Origin: Azospirillum picis
GTDB lineage: Bacteria > Pseudomonadota > Alphaproteobacteria > Azospirillales > Azospirillaceae
Assembly: GCF_017876115.1 (NCBI RefSeq)
Contig: NZ_JAGINO010000019.1
Coordinates: forward strand, 88,288 to 152,287
Length of the DNA: 64,000 nucleotides
Direction of reading: 5' to 3'
Under the pieces are notes generated by a model. The model did not search any database. It saw only the letters and a program-made list of their open reading frames with translations, and had not been told where the DNA came from. Positions 52,967 to 61,655 of this stretch are shown piece by piece (within the stretch, counting starts at the first letter, position 1; every line of letters begins with the position of its first letter). A program made the position numbers and the translations under genes.

Positions 52967-53836
52967 TCAGACCTTCCCCTTCCACGGCACCAGCCGGCGT
53001 TCCAGCCAGCGCATGCCGAATTCGAAGATCGCCGCGAAGAAGCCGATCACGAAGATCCCCATCAGCACGATGTCGGTGCGCAGGAAGTTCGAGGCGTTGA
53101 GCACCATCTGGCCGATGCCGGTCGAGGCGGCGACCATCTCGGCGGCGACCAGCGTCGTCCAGCCCACCCCCATGCCGATCCGCAGGCCGACCAGGATGTC
53201 GGGCAGGGCGGCCGGCAGCACCACGTGCAGCACCACCTGGGTGCGGCTGGCGCCGAGCGCCCGCGCGGCATTGACCTGGTCGGCCGCCGCCGCCGACACG
53301 CCGGCGCGGGCCGCCAGCGCCACCGGCGCGAAGCAGGCGAGGAAGATCAGCAGCACCTTCGACGTCTCGCCGATGCCGAACCAGATGATCACCAGCGGCA
53401 GGTAGGCCAGCGGCGGCAGCGGCCGGTAGAACTCGATGAAGGGGTCGAGCGCCGCCCGCAGGCTCGGGCTGAGGCCGGTGGCCAGCCCCACCGGGATGCC
53501 GATCAGTGCCGCCAGCAGGAAGGCGCCGACCACCCGCAGCAGGCTCATCAGCACATGCTCGGTCAGCGGCGCGCCGTCGATCCGCCCGTCGGCGGCGTCG
53601 AGGAAGGCCTGCACAACCGTGCCGATCTTCGGCAGGAACAGCGGCTTCAGCAGGCCCTGGTTGGTGACGGCGGCCCACAGCGCCAGCGCCGCCAGGATGG
53701 CGAGCAGGCTGATCAGCGCCGGCTTCGGCCGGTAGCCCTGCATCGCCATGCGCATCCGGCGGGCCGGAACCAGCCCGGTGCGCATGCCCTCGAAGCTGTC
53801 CTCGCGCTTGGCGGCGTCCGTCGCGGTCGGTTTCAT
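52967..53836 (-). CDS. tauC: Taurine ABC transporter permease (TauC-like)
   Basis: 289-residue permease with six predicted helices. Binding-protein-dependent transport signature EMVAASTGIGQMVLNASNFLRTD and the EAA-loop region ARALGASRTQVVLHVVLPAALPDILVGLRIG are clear, as in TauC/SsuC. A 35-residue hydrophilic N-terminal extension contains RRMRMAMQGY. Overlaps the upstream ATPase gene by four bases (ATGA). Forms the membrane channel of the taurine/sulfonate importer with the neighbouring TauB and TauA. Confidence 0.93.
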   Translation of the reverse strand: MKPTATDAAKREDSFEGMRTGLVPARRMRMAMQGYRPKPALISLLAILAALALWAAVTNQGLLKPLFLPKIGTVVQAFLDAADGRIDGAPLTEHVLMSLLRVVGAFLLAALIGIPVGLATGLSPSLRAALDPFIEFYRPLPPLAYLPLVIIWFGIGETSKVLLIFLACFAPVALAARAGVSAAAADQVNAARALGASRTQVVLHVVLPAALPDILVGLRIGMGVGWTTLVAAEMVAASTGIGQMVLNASNFLRTDIVLMGIFVIGFFAAIFEFGMRWLERRLVPWKGKV

Positions 53837-54642
53837 GCGGCCTCTCCCTTGCTGAGCTGTCCGTCACCCCGGTCTTCGTCGCGGTCGTGGATGAAGCCCA
53901 GCACCTGTTCGCGCATGGCGATGAAGTCGGGGGAGGACTTGACCGCCCGCGCGTCCTGCCCGGCGAGGAAGCGGCGGCTGAAGTCCAGCGGGATGGTCTT
54001 GGCGATCCGGCCCGGCCGCGGCGTCATGATGATCAGCTTGGTGGCGAGGAAGATCGCCTCCTCGACCTCGTGGGTGATGAAGAAGGCCATCTTCTTCGTC
54101 TCGGCCCACAGCTTCAGGATCAGCTCCTGGACCTGTTCGCGGGTGAAGGCGTCGAGCGCCCCCAGCGGCTCGTCCATCAGCAGCATGCGCGGGTCGGCGG
54201 CCAGCGCGCGGGCGATGCCGACGCGCTGCTGCATGCCGCCCGACAGCTCGTAGATCTTCTTGTCGGCAAAGGCGGCCAGCCCGACCAGCTCCAGCATGCT
54301 GCGGGCGCGCGCCAGCCGCTCGGCCTTGCCCATGCCCTGCATCCTGAGGCCGAAGGCGACGTTCTCGACCACGTTCAGCCAGGGCATCAGGGCATGGCGC
54401 TGGAACACCACGCCGCGGTCGGCGCCCGGCCCGGTGACCGGCTTCCCGTCGAGCAGGATGTCCCCGTCGGTCACCGGCAGGAAGCCGGCGATGCAGGACA
54501 GCAGGGTCGTCTTGCCGCAGCCCGACGCGCCCAGCGCCACCACGAACTCGCCCGGCTCGATGGTCAGGTTGACCCAGGACAGCGCCACGGTGGCGCTTTC
54601 GCCGGCACCGTACTGGACGCTGACATTGCGGATGTCGAGCAT
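53833..54642 (-). CDS. tauB: Taurine ABC transporter ATPase (TauB-like)
   Basis: 269-residue ABC ATPase. Walker A GASGCGKTTLLSCIAGF, Q-loop VFQRHALMPWLNVVENV, signature YELSGGMQQRVGIARALAADP, Walker B MLLMDEPLGALDAFTRE and switch FFITHEVEEAIFLATKL. The TauB/SsuB pattern is typical of sulfonate and nitrate importers. ATGA-coupled with tauC. Hydrolyses ATP for taurine uptake. Confidence 0.93.
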   Translation of the reverse strand: MLDIRNVSVQYGAGESATVALSWVNLTIEPGEFVVALGASGCGKTTLLSCIAGFLPVTDGDILLDGKPVTGPGADRGVVFQRHALMPWLNVVENVAFGLRMQGMGKAERLARARSMLELVGLAAFADKKIYELSGGMQQRVGIARALAADPRMLLMDEPLGALDAFTREQVQELILKLWAETKKMAFFITHEVEEAIFLATKLIIMTPRPGRIAKTIPLDFSRRFLAGQDARAVKSSPDFIAMREQVLGFIHDRDEDRGDGQLSKGEAA

Positions 54643-54685
54643 GGGAACCTCCTGCAGGAATGGCCGGCGCCGGTCGCGCGACGGA

Positions 54686-55696
54686 TCAGGGCTTGATCGC
54701 CGCCTTCACCACGTCCGCCGTCACGAACGGCCCGTAGTCGGGGGCCAGCTCGGTGACGCGGCCCTGGCTCTTCAGGAACTCCGCGGTCGATTTCAGCGCT
54801 TCCGCCGCGCCGCCGCCCAGCCACTCCTTGGAGGCCTGCTCGTCCGGCGTCAGGAAGCGGTAGGCGGCCAGCCCGTCCGGCACGTCGGCCGGTGCCGCAC
54901 CCGTCCATTTGGCGACCGCCGCCACCTGCGGCGAGCCGGCGGTCCAGCTCTTGCCGGTCTTGGCATAGTCGGCGTCGGCGGCGGCCAGCAGCTTGACGAA
55001 CGTGGTCATGAAGCCGGGGTTGGCGGCCATGAAGTCCTTGGTGGCGACGATGCCGTCGAAGGTCGCCTTGCCCTTCCTGGCGAAGTCGCCGGCGCTGGCG
55101 ACGACGGTGCCGTTCTTCTTGGCGGCGGTCAGCACCGGCGCCCAGATGAAGGTGGCATCGATGTCGCCGCGCTCCCAGGCCGCCGCGATCTCCGGCGGGC
55201 GCATGTTCAGCAGCTTGACGTCCTTGGCCGACAGCCCGGCCTCCTGCAGGGCGTACATGAGCTGGTAGTGCGAGGTCGACACGAAGGGCACGGCGACCGT
55301 CTTGCCCTTGAGGTCGGCGATGCTCTTGATGCCGCTGCCGTTGCGCGCCACGAGCTGCTCGGCGTTGGCGATGTCGTCGAGGATCCAGAACAGCGTGATC
55401 GGCAGCCCCTGCGACGCCGCGGCGGCGATCGGAGAGGAGCCGGCCTCGCCGACGTCGACGTTGCCCGACGACATGGCGCGGATGACGTCGCCGCCGCCGC
55501 CGAACTTGACCCACTTCACCGTGTAGCCGGTCTGCTTCTCCAGCTCGCCGCTCTCCATCAGCACGCGGATGGGAGTCATCATGTCCTGGTAGGCGAAGGT
55601 GACGCTCTTCCCCGCGGCGGCGGCCGGAGCGGCGGCCCCGACCAGCGTGCCGAGAGCGACGACGGCGGTGGCGAGCACGGTCTTGGCAAATCTCAT
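54686..55696 (-). CDS. tauA: Taurine ABC transporter substrate-binding protein (TauA-like)
   Basis: 336-residue periplasmic protein with a Sec signal peptide (MRFAKTVLATAVVALGTL, cut near APAAAA). Body is the SsuA/TauA fold: VTFAYQDMMTPIRVLMESGELEKQTGY, VDVGEAGSSPIAAAAS, DLKGKTVAVPFVSTSHYQLMYAL and FIWAPVLTAAKKNGTV. Binds taurine and delivers it to TauBC. First gene of the transporter on the minus strand, divergent from tauR, with TauR-type boxes in between. ATG 55696 has GGAG at a somewhat long spacing. Confidence 0.92.
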   Translation of the reverse strand: MRFAKTVLATAVVALGTLVGAAAPAAAAGKSVTFAYQDMMTPIRVLMESGELEKQTGYTVKWVKFGGGGDVIRAMSSGNVDVGEAGSSPIAAAASQGLPITLFWILDDIANAEQLVARNGSGIKSIADLKGKTVAVPFVSTSHYQLMYALQEAGLSAKDVKLLNMRPPEIAAAWERGDIDATFIWAPVLTAAKKNGTVVASAGDFARKGKATFDGIVATKDFMAANPGFMTTFVKLLAAADADYAKTGKSWTAGSPQVAAVAKWTGAAPADVPDGLAAYRFLTPDEQASKEWLGGGAAEALKSTAEFLKSQGRVTELAPDYGPFVTADVVKAAIKP

Positions 55697-56004
55697 TGCG
55701 AGGGTCTCCGTCGAAGCCGATCGCTGCGATGCGACCATTGGGGCGATGCGGCCATTAGGACCCGAGCGGCCCCCATGCCGAAAGGTCCAGATCCCTCCGG
55801 TTTGCAGCGGTGACTGGTTCAACGGGCTTGCGGCTGCCGCTTTCGGCGCCATGTGCTGCCGATTCGACCAATGGCCGCTGCCGTGGCTGAAAAACAGGCT
55901 GCCGGCCCTGTCCCTCCGGCCGCATCGCACCCTTTGCCGGGCGGCACCCTTCTTGCTTTTGCCGGCGGCAGGAAAAACGCCGGCAGGAGCAACGGGTCCG
56001 GGGC
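55697..56004. other. Divergent promoter region tauA-tauR
   Basis: 308 bp without a gene, holding the candidate TauR boxes and the promoters in both directions. Nothing else recognised. Confidence 0.6.
55755..55790 (-). promoter_or_regulatory. Candidate TauR binding sites
   Basis: Two elements on the plus strand, TTAGGACCCG (55755-55764) and AAAGGTCCAG (55781-55790), each match 8 of 10 positions of the reverse complement of the published Rhodobacter TauR box CTGGACYTAA. Same orientation, 26 bp apart, in the tauA-tauR divergent region. Published motif quoted from memory. Confidence 0.5.
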
Positions 56005-57501
56005 ATGCAGATCGACAGCGCGTGGCGGCTTCTCTTCGGCGGGATGGAGCGCGACCCTCAGGGGCTCAGCCTGCAGATCCGCGGCATCATCGCCCAGGCG
56101 ATCGAGACCGGCGTCCTGGCGCCCGACACCCGGATGCCGTCCAGCCGCGGCCTTGCCGAGGCGCTTGGCATCTCGCGCAACACCGTCAACGCCGCCTATC
56201 AGGGGCTGATCGACGACGGCTTCCTGGTGGCGCGCGAGCGCAGCGGCTGCTTCGTCGCCACGGCTGAGGACAAGCCGGCCGCCTCCTCCCCGGCGGTTCC
56301 CGCCGCCACTGCCGCCACCACTGCCGCCGCGGCCACCGACTGGTCGGCGCGCTTCGCCATCCGCCCGTCGCGGCTGCCGCAGATCACCAAGCCGCGCGAC
56401 TGGATGGACCATCCCTATCCCTTCCTGTTCGGCCAGTTCGACCCCAGCCTGTTCCCGACCAACCAGTGGCGCGAGAGCGTCAAGGCGGCGTCCAGCGTCC
56501 AGGAGATCACGCGCTGGGCGCGCGACATGATCGACGACGACGACCCCGACCTGCTGGAGCAGCTCCGCCTGAAGGTGCTGCCCCGGCGCGGCATCTTCGC
56601 GGCACCGGGCGAGGTCATCATCACCATCGGCTCGCAGCATGCGCTGTCGATGCTGGTGCAGCTCCTTGTCGGCCGCGACACGCCGGTGGGGGTCGAGAAC
56701 CCGGGCTATCCCGACCTCCGCCACATGGTCGGCTTGGCGACCGGCGACATGCGGGCGCTGACCTGCGACCGCCACGGCGTGGTTCCCGACGCGCTGTTCG
56801 CCGGCCGCCGGGTCGCCTTCGTGACGGTCGGCCACCAGTGCCCGACCACCGCCGTGATGCCGATCGGGCGGCGGCGCGAGCTGCTGGACGCCGCCGCCCG
56901 CCACGGCGTCGTCCTGGTCGAGGACGATTACGAGTCCGACCTGTCGGTGGAGGGCGAAGCCGACCTGCCCTGCCTGAAGAGCCTCGATAAGGCCGGCTGC
57001 GTGATCTACACCGGCAGCTTCTCCAAGATCCTGGCGCCGGGGCTGCGCATCGGCTACGTCGTGGCGCCAAGGCCGGTGATCGACGAACTGCGGGTCCTGC
57101 GGCGGCTGATGCTGCGGCACCCGCCGACCAACAACCAGCGCAGCCTCGCCACCTTCATCCTGCTCGGCCATTACCGCCAGCACCTGCGCCGCACCGCGGC
57201 GGTGCTGGAGGAGCGGGCGGCCCGCATCGCCGACCTGCTGCCGGAGCTGATGCCGTCCTGCCGCGCCCGCCGCGACTTCGGCGCCAAGAGCTTCTGGATC
57301 GAAGGCCCGCCCGGCCTGGACAGCCGCGACCTCGTGCGGGCGGCGCGCGCCCAGGGGGTGCTGATCGAGCCCGGCGACGTCTTCTTCATCGACCCGGCGG
57401 AAGGGCGGCGCTTCTTCCGCCTCGGCTTCACCTCGATCGCCACGCACCGGATCGAGCCCGGATTGCGCCGCCTCGCCGGCCTGCTGTCCGGTGCACGGTG
57501 A
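56005..57501 (+). CDS. tauR: MocR-family PLP-dependent regulator (TauR-like)
   Basis: 498-residue fusion of a GntR-type winged helix (residues 15-90: LSLQIRGIIAQAIETGVLAPDTRMPSSRGLAEALGISRNTVNAAY) and a fold-type-I aminotransferase domain. The second carries ITIGSQHALSMLVQLL, VLVEDDYESDLSVEG, and the PLP lysine in YTGSFSKILAPGLRIGY. This is the MocR/TauR architecture, where binding of PLP and an amine effector alters DNA binding. An alanine-rich linker joins the domains. Divergent from tauA, so it should activate the taurine genes when taurine is present. The following gap (57502-57738) holds a 15-bp tandem duplication and no gene. Confidence 0.9.
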   Translation: MQIDSAWRLLFGGMERDPQGLSLQIRGIIAQAIETGVLAPDTRMPSSRGLAEALGISRNTVNAAYQGLIDDGFLVARERSGCFVATAEDKPAASSPAVPAATAATTAAAATDWSARFAIRPSRLPQITKPRDWMDHPYPFLFGQFDPSLFPTNQWRESVKAASSVQEITRWARDMIDDDDPDLLEQLRLKVLPRRGIFAAPGEVIITIGSQHALSMLVQLLVGRDTPVGVENPGYPDLRHMVGLATGDMRALTCDRHGVVPDALFAGRRVAFVTVGHQCPTTAVMPIGRRRELLDAAARHGVVLVEDDYESDLSVEGEADLPCLKSLDKAGCVIYTGSFSKILAPGLRIGYVVAPRPVIDELRVLRRLMLRHPPTNNQRSLATFILLGHYRQHLRRTAAVLEERAARIADLLPELMPSCRARRDFGAKSFWIEGPPGLDSRDLVRAARAQGVLIEPGDVFFIDPAEGRRFFRLGFTSIATHRIEPGLRRLAGLLSGAR

Positions 57502-57580
57502 GGGTGCGCCGGAACGGGGGATCGGGGCCTCCTCAAGCAAGGGCCATCGCAAGGACCGTGTGAAATTACACCCGCCCGAA

Positions 57581-57610
57581 GCATAAGATAGAAATGCATA
57601 AGATAGAAAT
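57581..57610. repeat. Perfect 15-bp tandem duplication
   Basis: GCATAAGATAGAAAT occurs twice without interruption (57581-57595 and 57596-57610) downstream of tauR. AT-rich against a GC-rich background. No gene spans it. Confidence 0.9.
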
Positions 57611-57738
57611 CGGGGCAACAGGAGGGCGGCCGGCCGCTGTGGCCAAGGCTCCGCTCAAAAACATGGACACTAGTTGACCGGAGTGGGATGGTGGCCCACT
57701 TCGCATCCAGCCGAACTATAGTGTCAAGGTCGCTGTTT

Positions 57739-60700
57739 ATGGCCCGAAAGCGTGTCCCGCCGCAGAAACCGCAATCCCGGCCCCAGGAGTCTTTCAGTAT
57801 CGAGGAGGCATTGGGCCGGGCCTATGCCCACTGGAATGCCGGACAGGCCGATCAGGCCGAGATGCTGTGCCAGCGGATCCTGGCGGCATGGCCGGGGCAG
57901 GCCGACGCGCTGCACCTGCTCGGGCTGATGGCCCATGCCTTCGGCAATGCCGACCTGGCGATCCAGTATCTGCGGCTGGCCTGCCAGGCGCCGCGCGCGC
58001 CGGCGGTCTTCTTCAGCAACCTGGCGGAGATGTGCCGCCGCCGCGGCCTGATGGACGAGGCGGAAACCGCGGCGCGCCGGGCCACCGCGCTCGATTCCGC
58101 CATGCTCGGCGCCTGGAACAACCTCGGCATCATCTTGCAGGAGACGGGAAAGCTTGCGGAAAGCGCCATCTGCCTGGAACGCGTGACGGCCGGCGATCCG
58201 AACAGTCCGGAGGCGCACAACAACCTCGCCAACACCTACATGCGGTTGGGGCGGCTCGACCTCGCCAAGCGCCATTACGACCAGGCCGTTTCGCTGCGGC
58301 CGGACTATGCGGAGGCGCACAGCAACCTCGGCCACCTGCTGTGCGACCTCGGCCGCTTCGAGCAGGCGGCGGCGGAAGCCCGGCTGGCGATCGACCTGAA
58401 CCCGCGGCTGGGCGACGCCTACCTGAACCTCGCCCAGGCGGAATCGGCGCGCAACCGGCTCGGCGAGGCGCTGCGCTGGGTGTCGTCCCTGCTCGGCATC
58501 GCGCCCGCCCATTCCGGCGCCCTCGGCGCCAAGGCGAACATTCTCAAGCAGCTCGACCGGCTGGAGGAGGCACTGGACGCCGCCACCGCGGCGGTGGCGG
58601 CGGCGCCGCAGGATGCCGGCGTCCACAATGTCCTGGGCGAGGTCCAGCAGGCGCTGGGCCGCACGGACGAGGCACTGGCCTCTTTCGAGCAGGCCGCCCG
58701 GCTGCCCGGCACGGTGGCGGAGGCCGCCGGCGTCAACGGCGCCGTGCTGCTGATGGAGGCCGGGCGGCCGGAGGAGGCGCTGGCGCGCTTCGACGCCGTC
58801 CTGGCGGCCAATCCGCGCAACGTCTCCGCCTGGTCCAACCGTGCCGACCTGAAGAGCTTCTCCGCCGGCGACCCCGACATCGCCCGGATGGAGGCGCTGC
58901 TCGGTCCGCAGGGGGTGGCCGGCTTTCTCGACCGCATGCGACTGCACTTCGCGCTGGGCAAGGCCTATCTCGATGGCGGCGATTCCGACCGTGCCTTCCT
59001 CCATCTCGGGGAAGGCAACCGCATGAAGCGCTCGGTCGTCAGCTTCGATGCCGGCGCCACCGCGGCTTGGATGGCGTCCATCGCCGACGCCTTCCCGCCG
59101 GCCCTGTTCGACCGCCTCGCCGGTGCCGGCGCGCCGTCGGACCGGCCGATCTTCGTGCTGGGGATGCCGCGGTCGGGCACGACGCTGGTGGAGCAGATCC
59201 TCGCGTCCCACCCGGCGGTCGTCGGGGCCGGCGAGTTGGGCGTGCTCCAGAACCTGATCGCCGAGACGGGGGCCTATCCCGGCTTCGTCGGCGCGTTGGA
59301 CGAAGCCGGCCTCGCCGGCCTCGGGGACCGCTATCTCGCCGTGGTCGCACGCCGGGTCGGGGTGGGAACGCACATCGTGGACAAGATGCCGGCGAACTTC
59401 CTCTATGCCGGCCTGATCCACCTGATGCTGCCCAACGCGCGCATCGTCCATTGCCGGCGTGATCCGGTCGACACCTGCCTGTCCTGCTACACCAAGCTGT
59501 TCGCGGCCGAGCAGCAGTTCGCCTACGACCTGTCCGAACTGGGGCGCTTCCATCGCGCCTACCAGGAGCTGACGGCGCATTGGCGGCGGGTGCTGCCGGC
59601 CGACCGCTTCATCGAAATCGAGTACGAGGCGCTGGTCGAGGATCTGGACGGCGAGACGCGCCGCCTGCTCGGCGCGCTCGGGCTGCCCTGGACCGATGCC
59701 TGCCTGGACTTCCATCGAACGGCGCGCCGGGTCAGGACCGCCAGCCTCAACCAGGTGCGCAAGCCGCTGTACCGCAGCTCGGTCGGGCGCTGGCGGCGGC
59801 ATGCCCGGCATCTCGCTCCCCTGCTGTCGGCACTCGGCATGGAAGGCGGCGGGGGCATCCAGGGCGCCGGGGGCGATGGCGAACCGGCGTCCTCGCCCCT
59901 CCCCACCCACGTCCCGCCGCCCGCGCCGTCCGCCGCTCCCACTTCCGCCGCTCCCAACTCCGTCCTGGCCAAGGCAGCGCCTGCGGTCGCGCCGCAACCG
60001 TCCCTTGATCCGGCAGAACTGGAAAAGCGGGTCCTTCCCCTGCTTCGCGAGGGCCGTTTCGAGGATGCCGAGGCGCTGATCCGCCCGCATCTCGTCGGCG
60101 GATCGGCGCCTCTGTTCCTGTGGCGGCTGCTGGTCCAGGCGATCCGTCCCCAGGGCCGGCTCGCCGAGGTGCGGTCGATCCAGCAGATGCTGGTCGAAGC
60201 GATGCCGGGCGATCTCGCCGGCCGCTTCGACCTTGCCGAGACCGCCTTGCTCCTGGGTGACTTTGAGCTCGGCTGGCGGGAATACCATTGGCGCTACAGC
60301 CTTCCCCACACGACGCGCATCGAGCGCAAGATCCAGCAGCCGCGCTGGGACGGCCGGCCGATCCCCGGCAAGACGCTGCTGATCCATGACGAGCAGGGCT
60401 TCGGCGACAGCTTCCAGTTCCTGCGCCTGGTCCGCCGCGCCAAGGAGCGCAGCGGCGCGCGCGTCATCCTGGAGGTCAAGAGCGAGTGCCTGTCGCTTGC
60501 GCAAAGGGCAGTGCGAGGGGCGGCGCGAGGGTCGGGGCAAGGGGCGGCGCAGTTGGCGGTGCCGCCGCTCGGCTGCGACGAGATCATCACCCACGGAACC
60601 CTGCCGCCGCCGCACGACGTCCATTGCGAACTGATGTCCCTGCCGATGGTGACCGGCCTGCGGCTTGACGATCTTCCCGGGACGGTGCCCTACCTGGCGC

Positions 60701-61212
60701 CCGACCCGGAGCGGGTCGCCAAGTGGCGAAGCAGATTTGCCGGCCTGCCGCGTCCCCTCGTGGCCCTGGTGTGGGCCGGGCGGCCGACCCATCAGAACGA
60801 CGCCAACCGCTCGCTGTCTCTGGCGACGCTGGCGCCGCTGGCCGTGCCGGGCGCCACCTTCCTCGCCCTCCAGAAGGGACCGAAGGCGGCGGAGGCACAG
60901 CAGCCGCCTGCCGGCATGTCCCTGGTCGCGCTGGACGGCGAGATCAAGGACTTCGACGACACGGCGGCCATCCTGGCGCTGGCCGACCTGCTGGTCACCG
61001 TCGACTCCTCCCCCGCCCATCTGGCGGGTGCGCTCGGGCGTCCGGCCTGGGTGCTGCTTCCCTTCATCCCGGACTGGCGCTGGCTGATGGACCGCGAGGA
61101 CACGCCCTGGTACCCGAGCCTCCGCCTGTTCCGCCAGGCCGCGAGGGGCCGGTGGGACGAGCCGCTGGCACGGGTCGCCGAAGAACTGCGGAATTTCCGG
61201 GGCGGTCCGTAG
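57739..61212 (+). CDS. TPR, sulfotransferase and glycosyltransferase fusion protein
   Basis: 1157-residue cytosolic protein. Residues about 25-400 are tetratricopeptide repeats (AYAHWNAGQADQAEMLCQRIL, NNLGIILQETGKLAESAICLERV, AHSNLGHLLCDLGRFEQAAAE). Around residue 470 a P-loop GMPRSGTTLVEQILASHP starts a PAPS-dependent sulfotransferase domain, with the PAPS 3'-phosphate region IVHCRRDPVDTCLSCYTKLF. A proline-rich linker follows, then a TPR-glycosyltransferase domain (residues about 755-1150; HDEQGFGDSFQFLR, VDSSPAHLAGALG) with a low-complexity RAVRGAARGSGQGAAQ insert. Fusion suggests coupled modification of a glycan or protein. ATG 57739 with AAGG at 9 nt is preferred; ATG 57688 is possible. 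Confidence 0.8.
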   Translation: MARKRVPPQKPQSRPQESFSIEEALGRAYAHWNAGQADQAEMLCQRILAAWPGQADALHLLGLMAHAFGNADLAIQYLRLACQAPRAPAVFFSNLAEMCRRRGLMDEAETAARRATALDSAMLGAWNNLGIILQETGKLAESAICLERVTAGDPNSPEAHNNLANTYMRLGRLDLAKRHYDQAVSLRPDYAEAHSNLGHLLCDLGRFEQAAAEARLAIDLNPRLGDAYLNLAQAESARNRLGEALRWVSSLLGIAPAHSGALGAKANILKQLDRLEEALDAATAAVAAAPQDAGVHNVLGEVQQALGRTDEALASFEQAARLPGTVAEAAGVNGAVLLMEAGRPEEALARFDAVLAANPRNVSAWSNRADLKSFSAGDPDIARMEALLGPQGVAGFLDRMRLHFALGKAYLDGGDSDRAFLHLGEGNRMKRSVVSFDAGATAAWMASIADAFPPALFDRLAGAGAPSDRPIFVLGMPRSGTTLVEQILASHPAVVGAGELGVLQNLIAETGAYPGFVGALDEAGLAGLGDRYLAVVARRVGVGTHIVDKMPANFLYAGLIHLMLPNARIVHCRRDPVDTCLSCYTKLFAAEQQFAYDLSELGRFHRAYQELTAHWRRVLPADRFIEIEYEALVEDLDGETRRLLGALGLPWTDACLDFHRTARRVRTASLNQVRKPLYRSSVGRWRRHARHLAPLLSALGMEGGGGIQGAGGDGEPASSPLPTHVPPPAPSAAPTSAAPNSVLAKAAPAVAPQPSLDPAELEKRVLPLLREGRFEDAEALIRPHLVGGSAPLFLWRLLVQAIRPQGRLAEVRSIQQMLVEAMPGDLAGRFDLAETALLLGDFELGWREYHWRYSLPHTTRIERKIQQPRWDGRPIPGKTLLIHDEQGFGDSFQFLRLVRRAKERSGARVILEVKSECLSLAQRAVRGAARGSGQGAAQLAVPPLGCDEIITHGTLPPPHDVHCELMSLPMVTGLRLDDLPGTVPYLAPDPERVAKWRSRFAGLPRPLVALVWAGRPTHQNDANRSLSLATLAPLAVPGATFLALQKGPKAAEAQQPPAGMSLVALDGEIKDFDDTAAILALADLLVTVDSSPAHLAGALGRPAWVLLPFIPDWRWLMDREDTPWYPSLRLFRQAARGRWDEPLARVAEELRNFRGGP

Positions 61213-61655
61213 CCGAGCGTCCGGTTTCTGGTGCCGGGCTCGCCGAGACGAAGTCGTCCACGCATCGATCAGATGCCTTCATGGTGGCGAACCAGCATCG
61301 GATCGGGACCGGCGATCCGGAGCCGGGATTGGTGTTCGCCACCGAACCGCCGCACATCGAGCACCCGCCGACCGTCACTTTTGATTGTAAATCGCGGGTC
61401 AACCCAATGAGAGCAGGGAGGCGGTTCGTCGGACGGCGTCTTCCTGATTGAAACATAAAGCCATGCGGAGGCGGGCGCGAAGAATTTCGTGAAAAAGAAC
61501 ACGTCTTCAAACTCACCTCAAATATTCTGCGCCTTTCTTAAGAACTCTCTTTGCGTCTGACCGTTGCAATTTGTCGGAATTTGACCGCCGCAAAATCGGC
61601 AAATGATCTATACAAAAGTCGTATACGTGACGGAAATTCTTGCGGGAAGCTGGCC
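61213..61655. other. Intergenic region upstream of the autotransporter
   Basis: About 440 bp without a gene. The second half is AT-rich relative to the region and holds the shared regulatory motif at 61570-61588 and an AT-rich TATACA (61609-61614) that could be part of a promoter. Confidence 0.6.
61570..61588 (+). promoter_or_regulatory. Shared motif upstream of the autotransporter
   Basis: TTTGTCGGAATTTGACCGC, 68-86 nt before the start codon. Matches 17 of 19 positions with the element before the RTX gene (17157-17175). Read as direct repeats of 10 bp it is GCAATTTGTC-GGAATTTGAC (61566-61585), related to the repeats before the LEPR protein. Confidence 0.6.

Noticed and set aside
57655..57705. 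Possible IS3-like element end (ACACTAGTTGACC, GGAGTGGGATGG)
   Set aside because: The phrase felt familiar as an IS-end remnant, but there is no inverted repeat partner, target duplication or transposase nearby, so I do not call it.
61609..61614. TATACA as a -10 element paired with TTGACC at 61582
   Set aside because: The spacer would be 21 bp, too long for a standard sigma-70 promoter, so I do not call the pair a promoter on its own.
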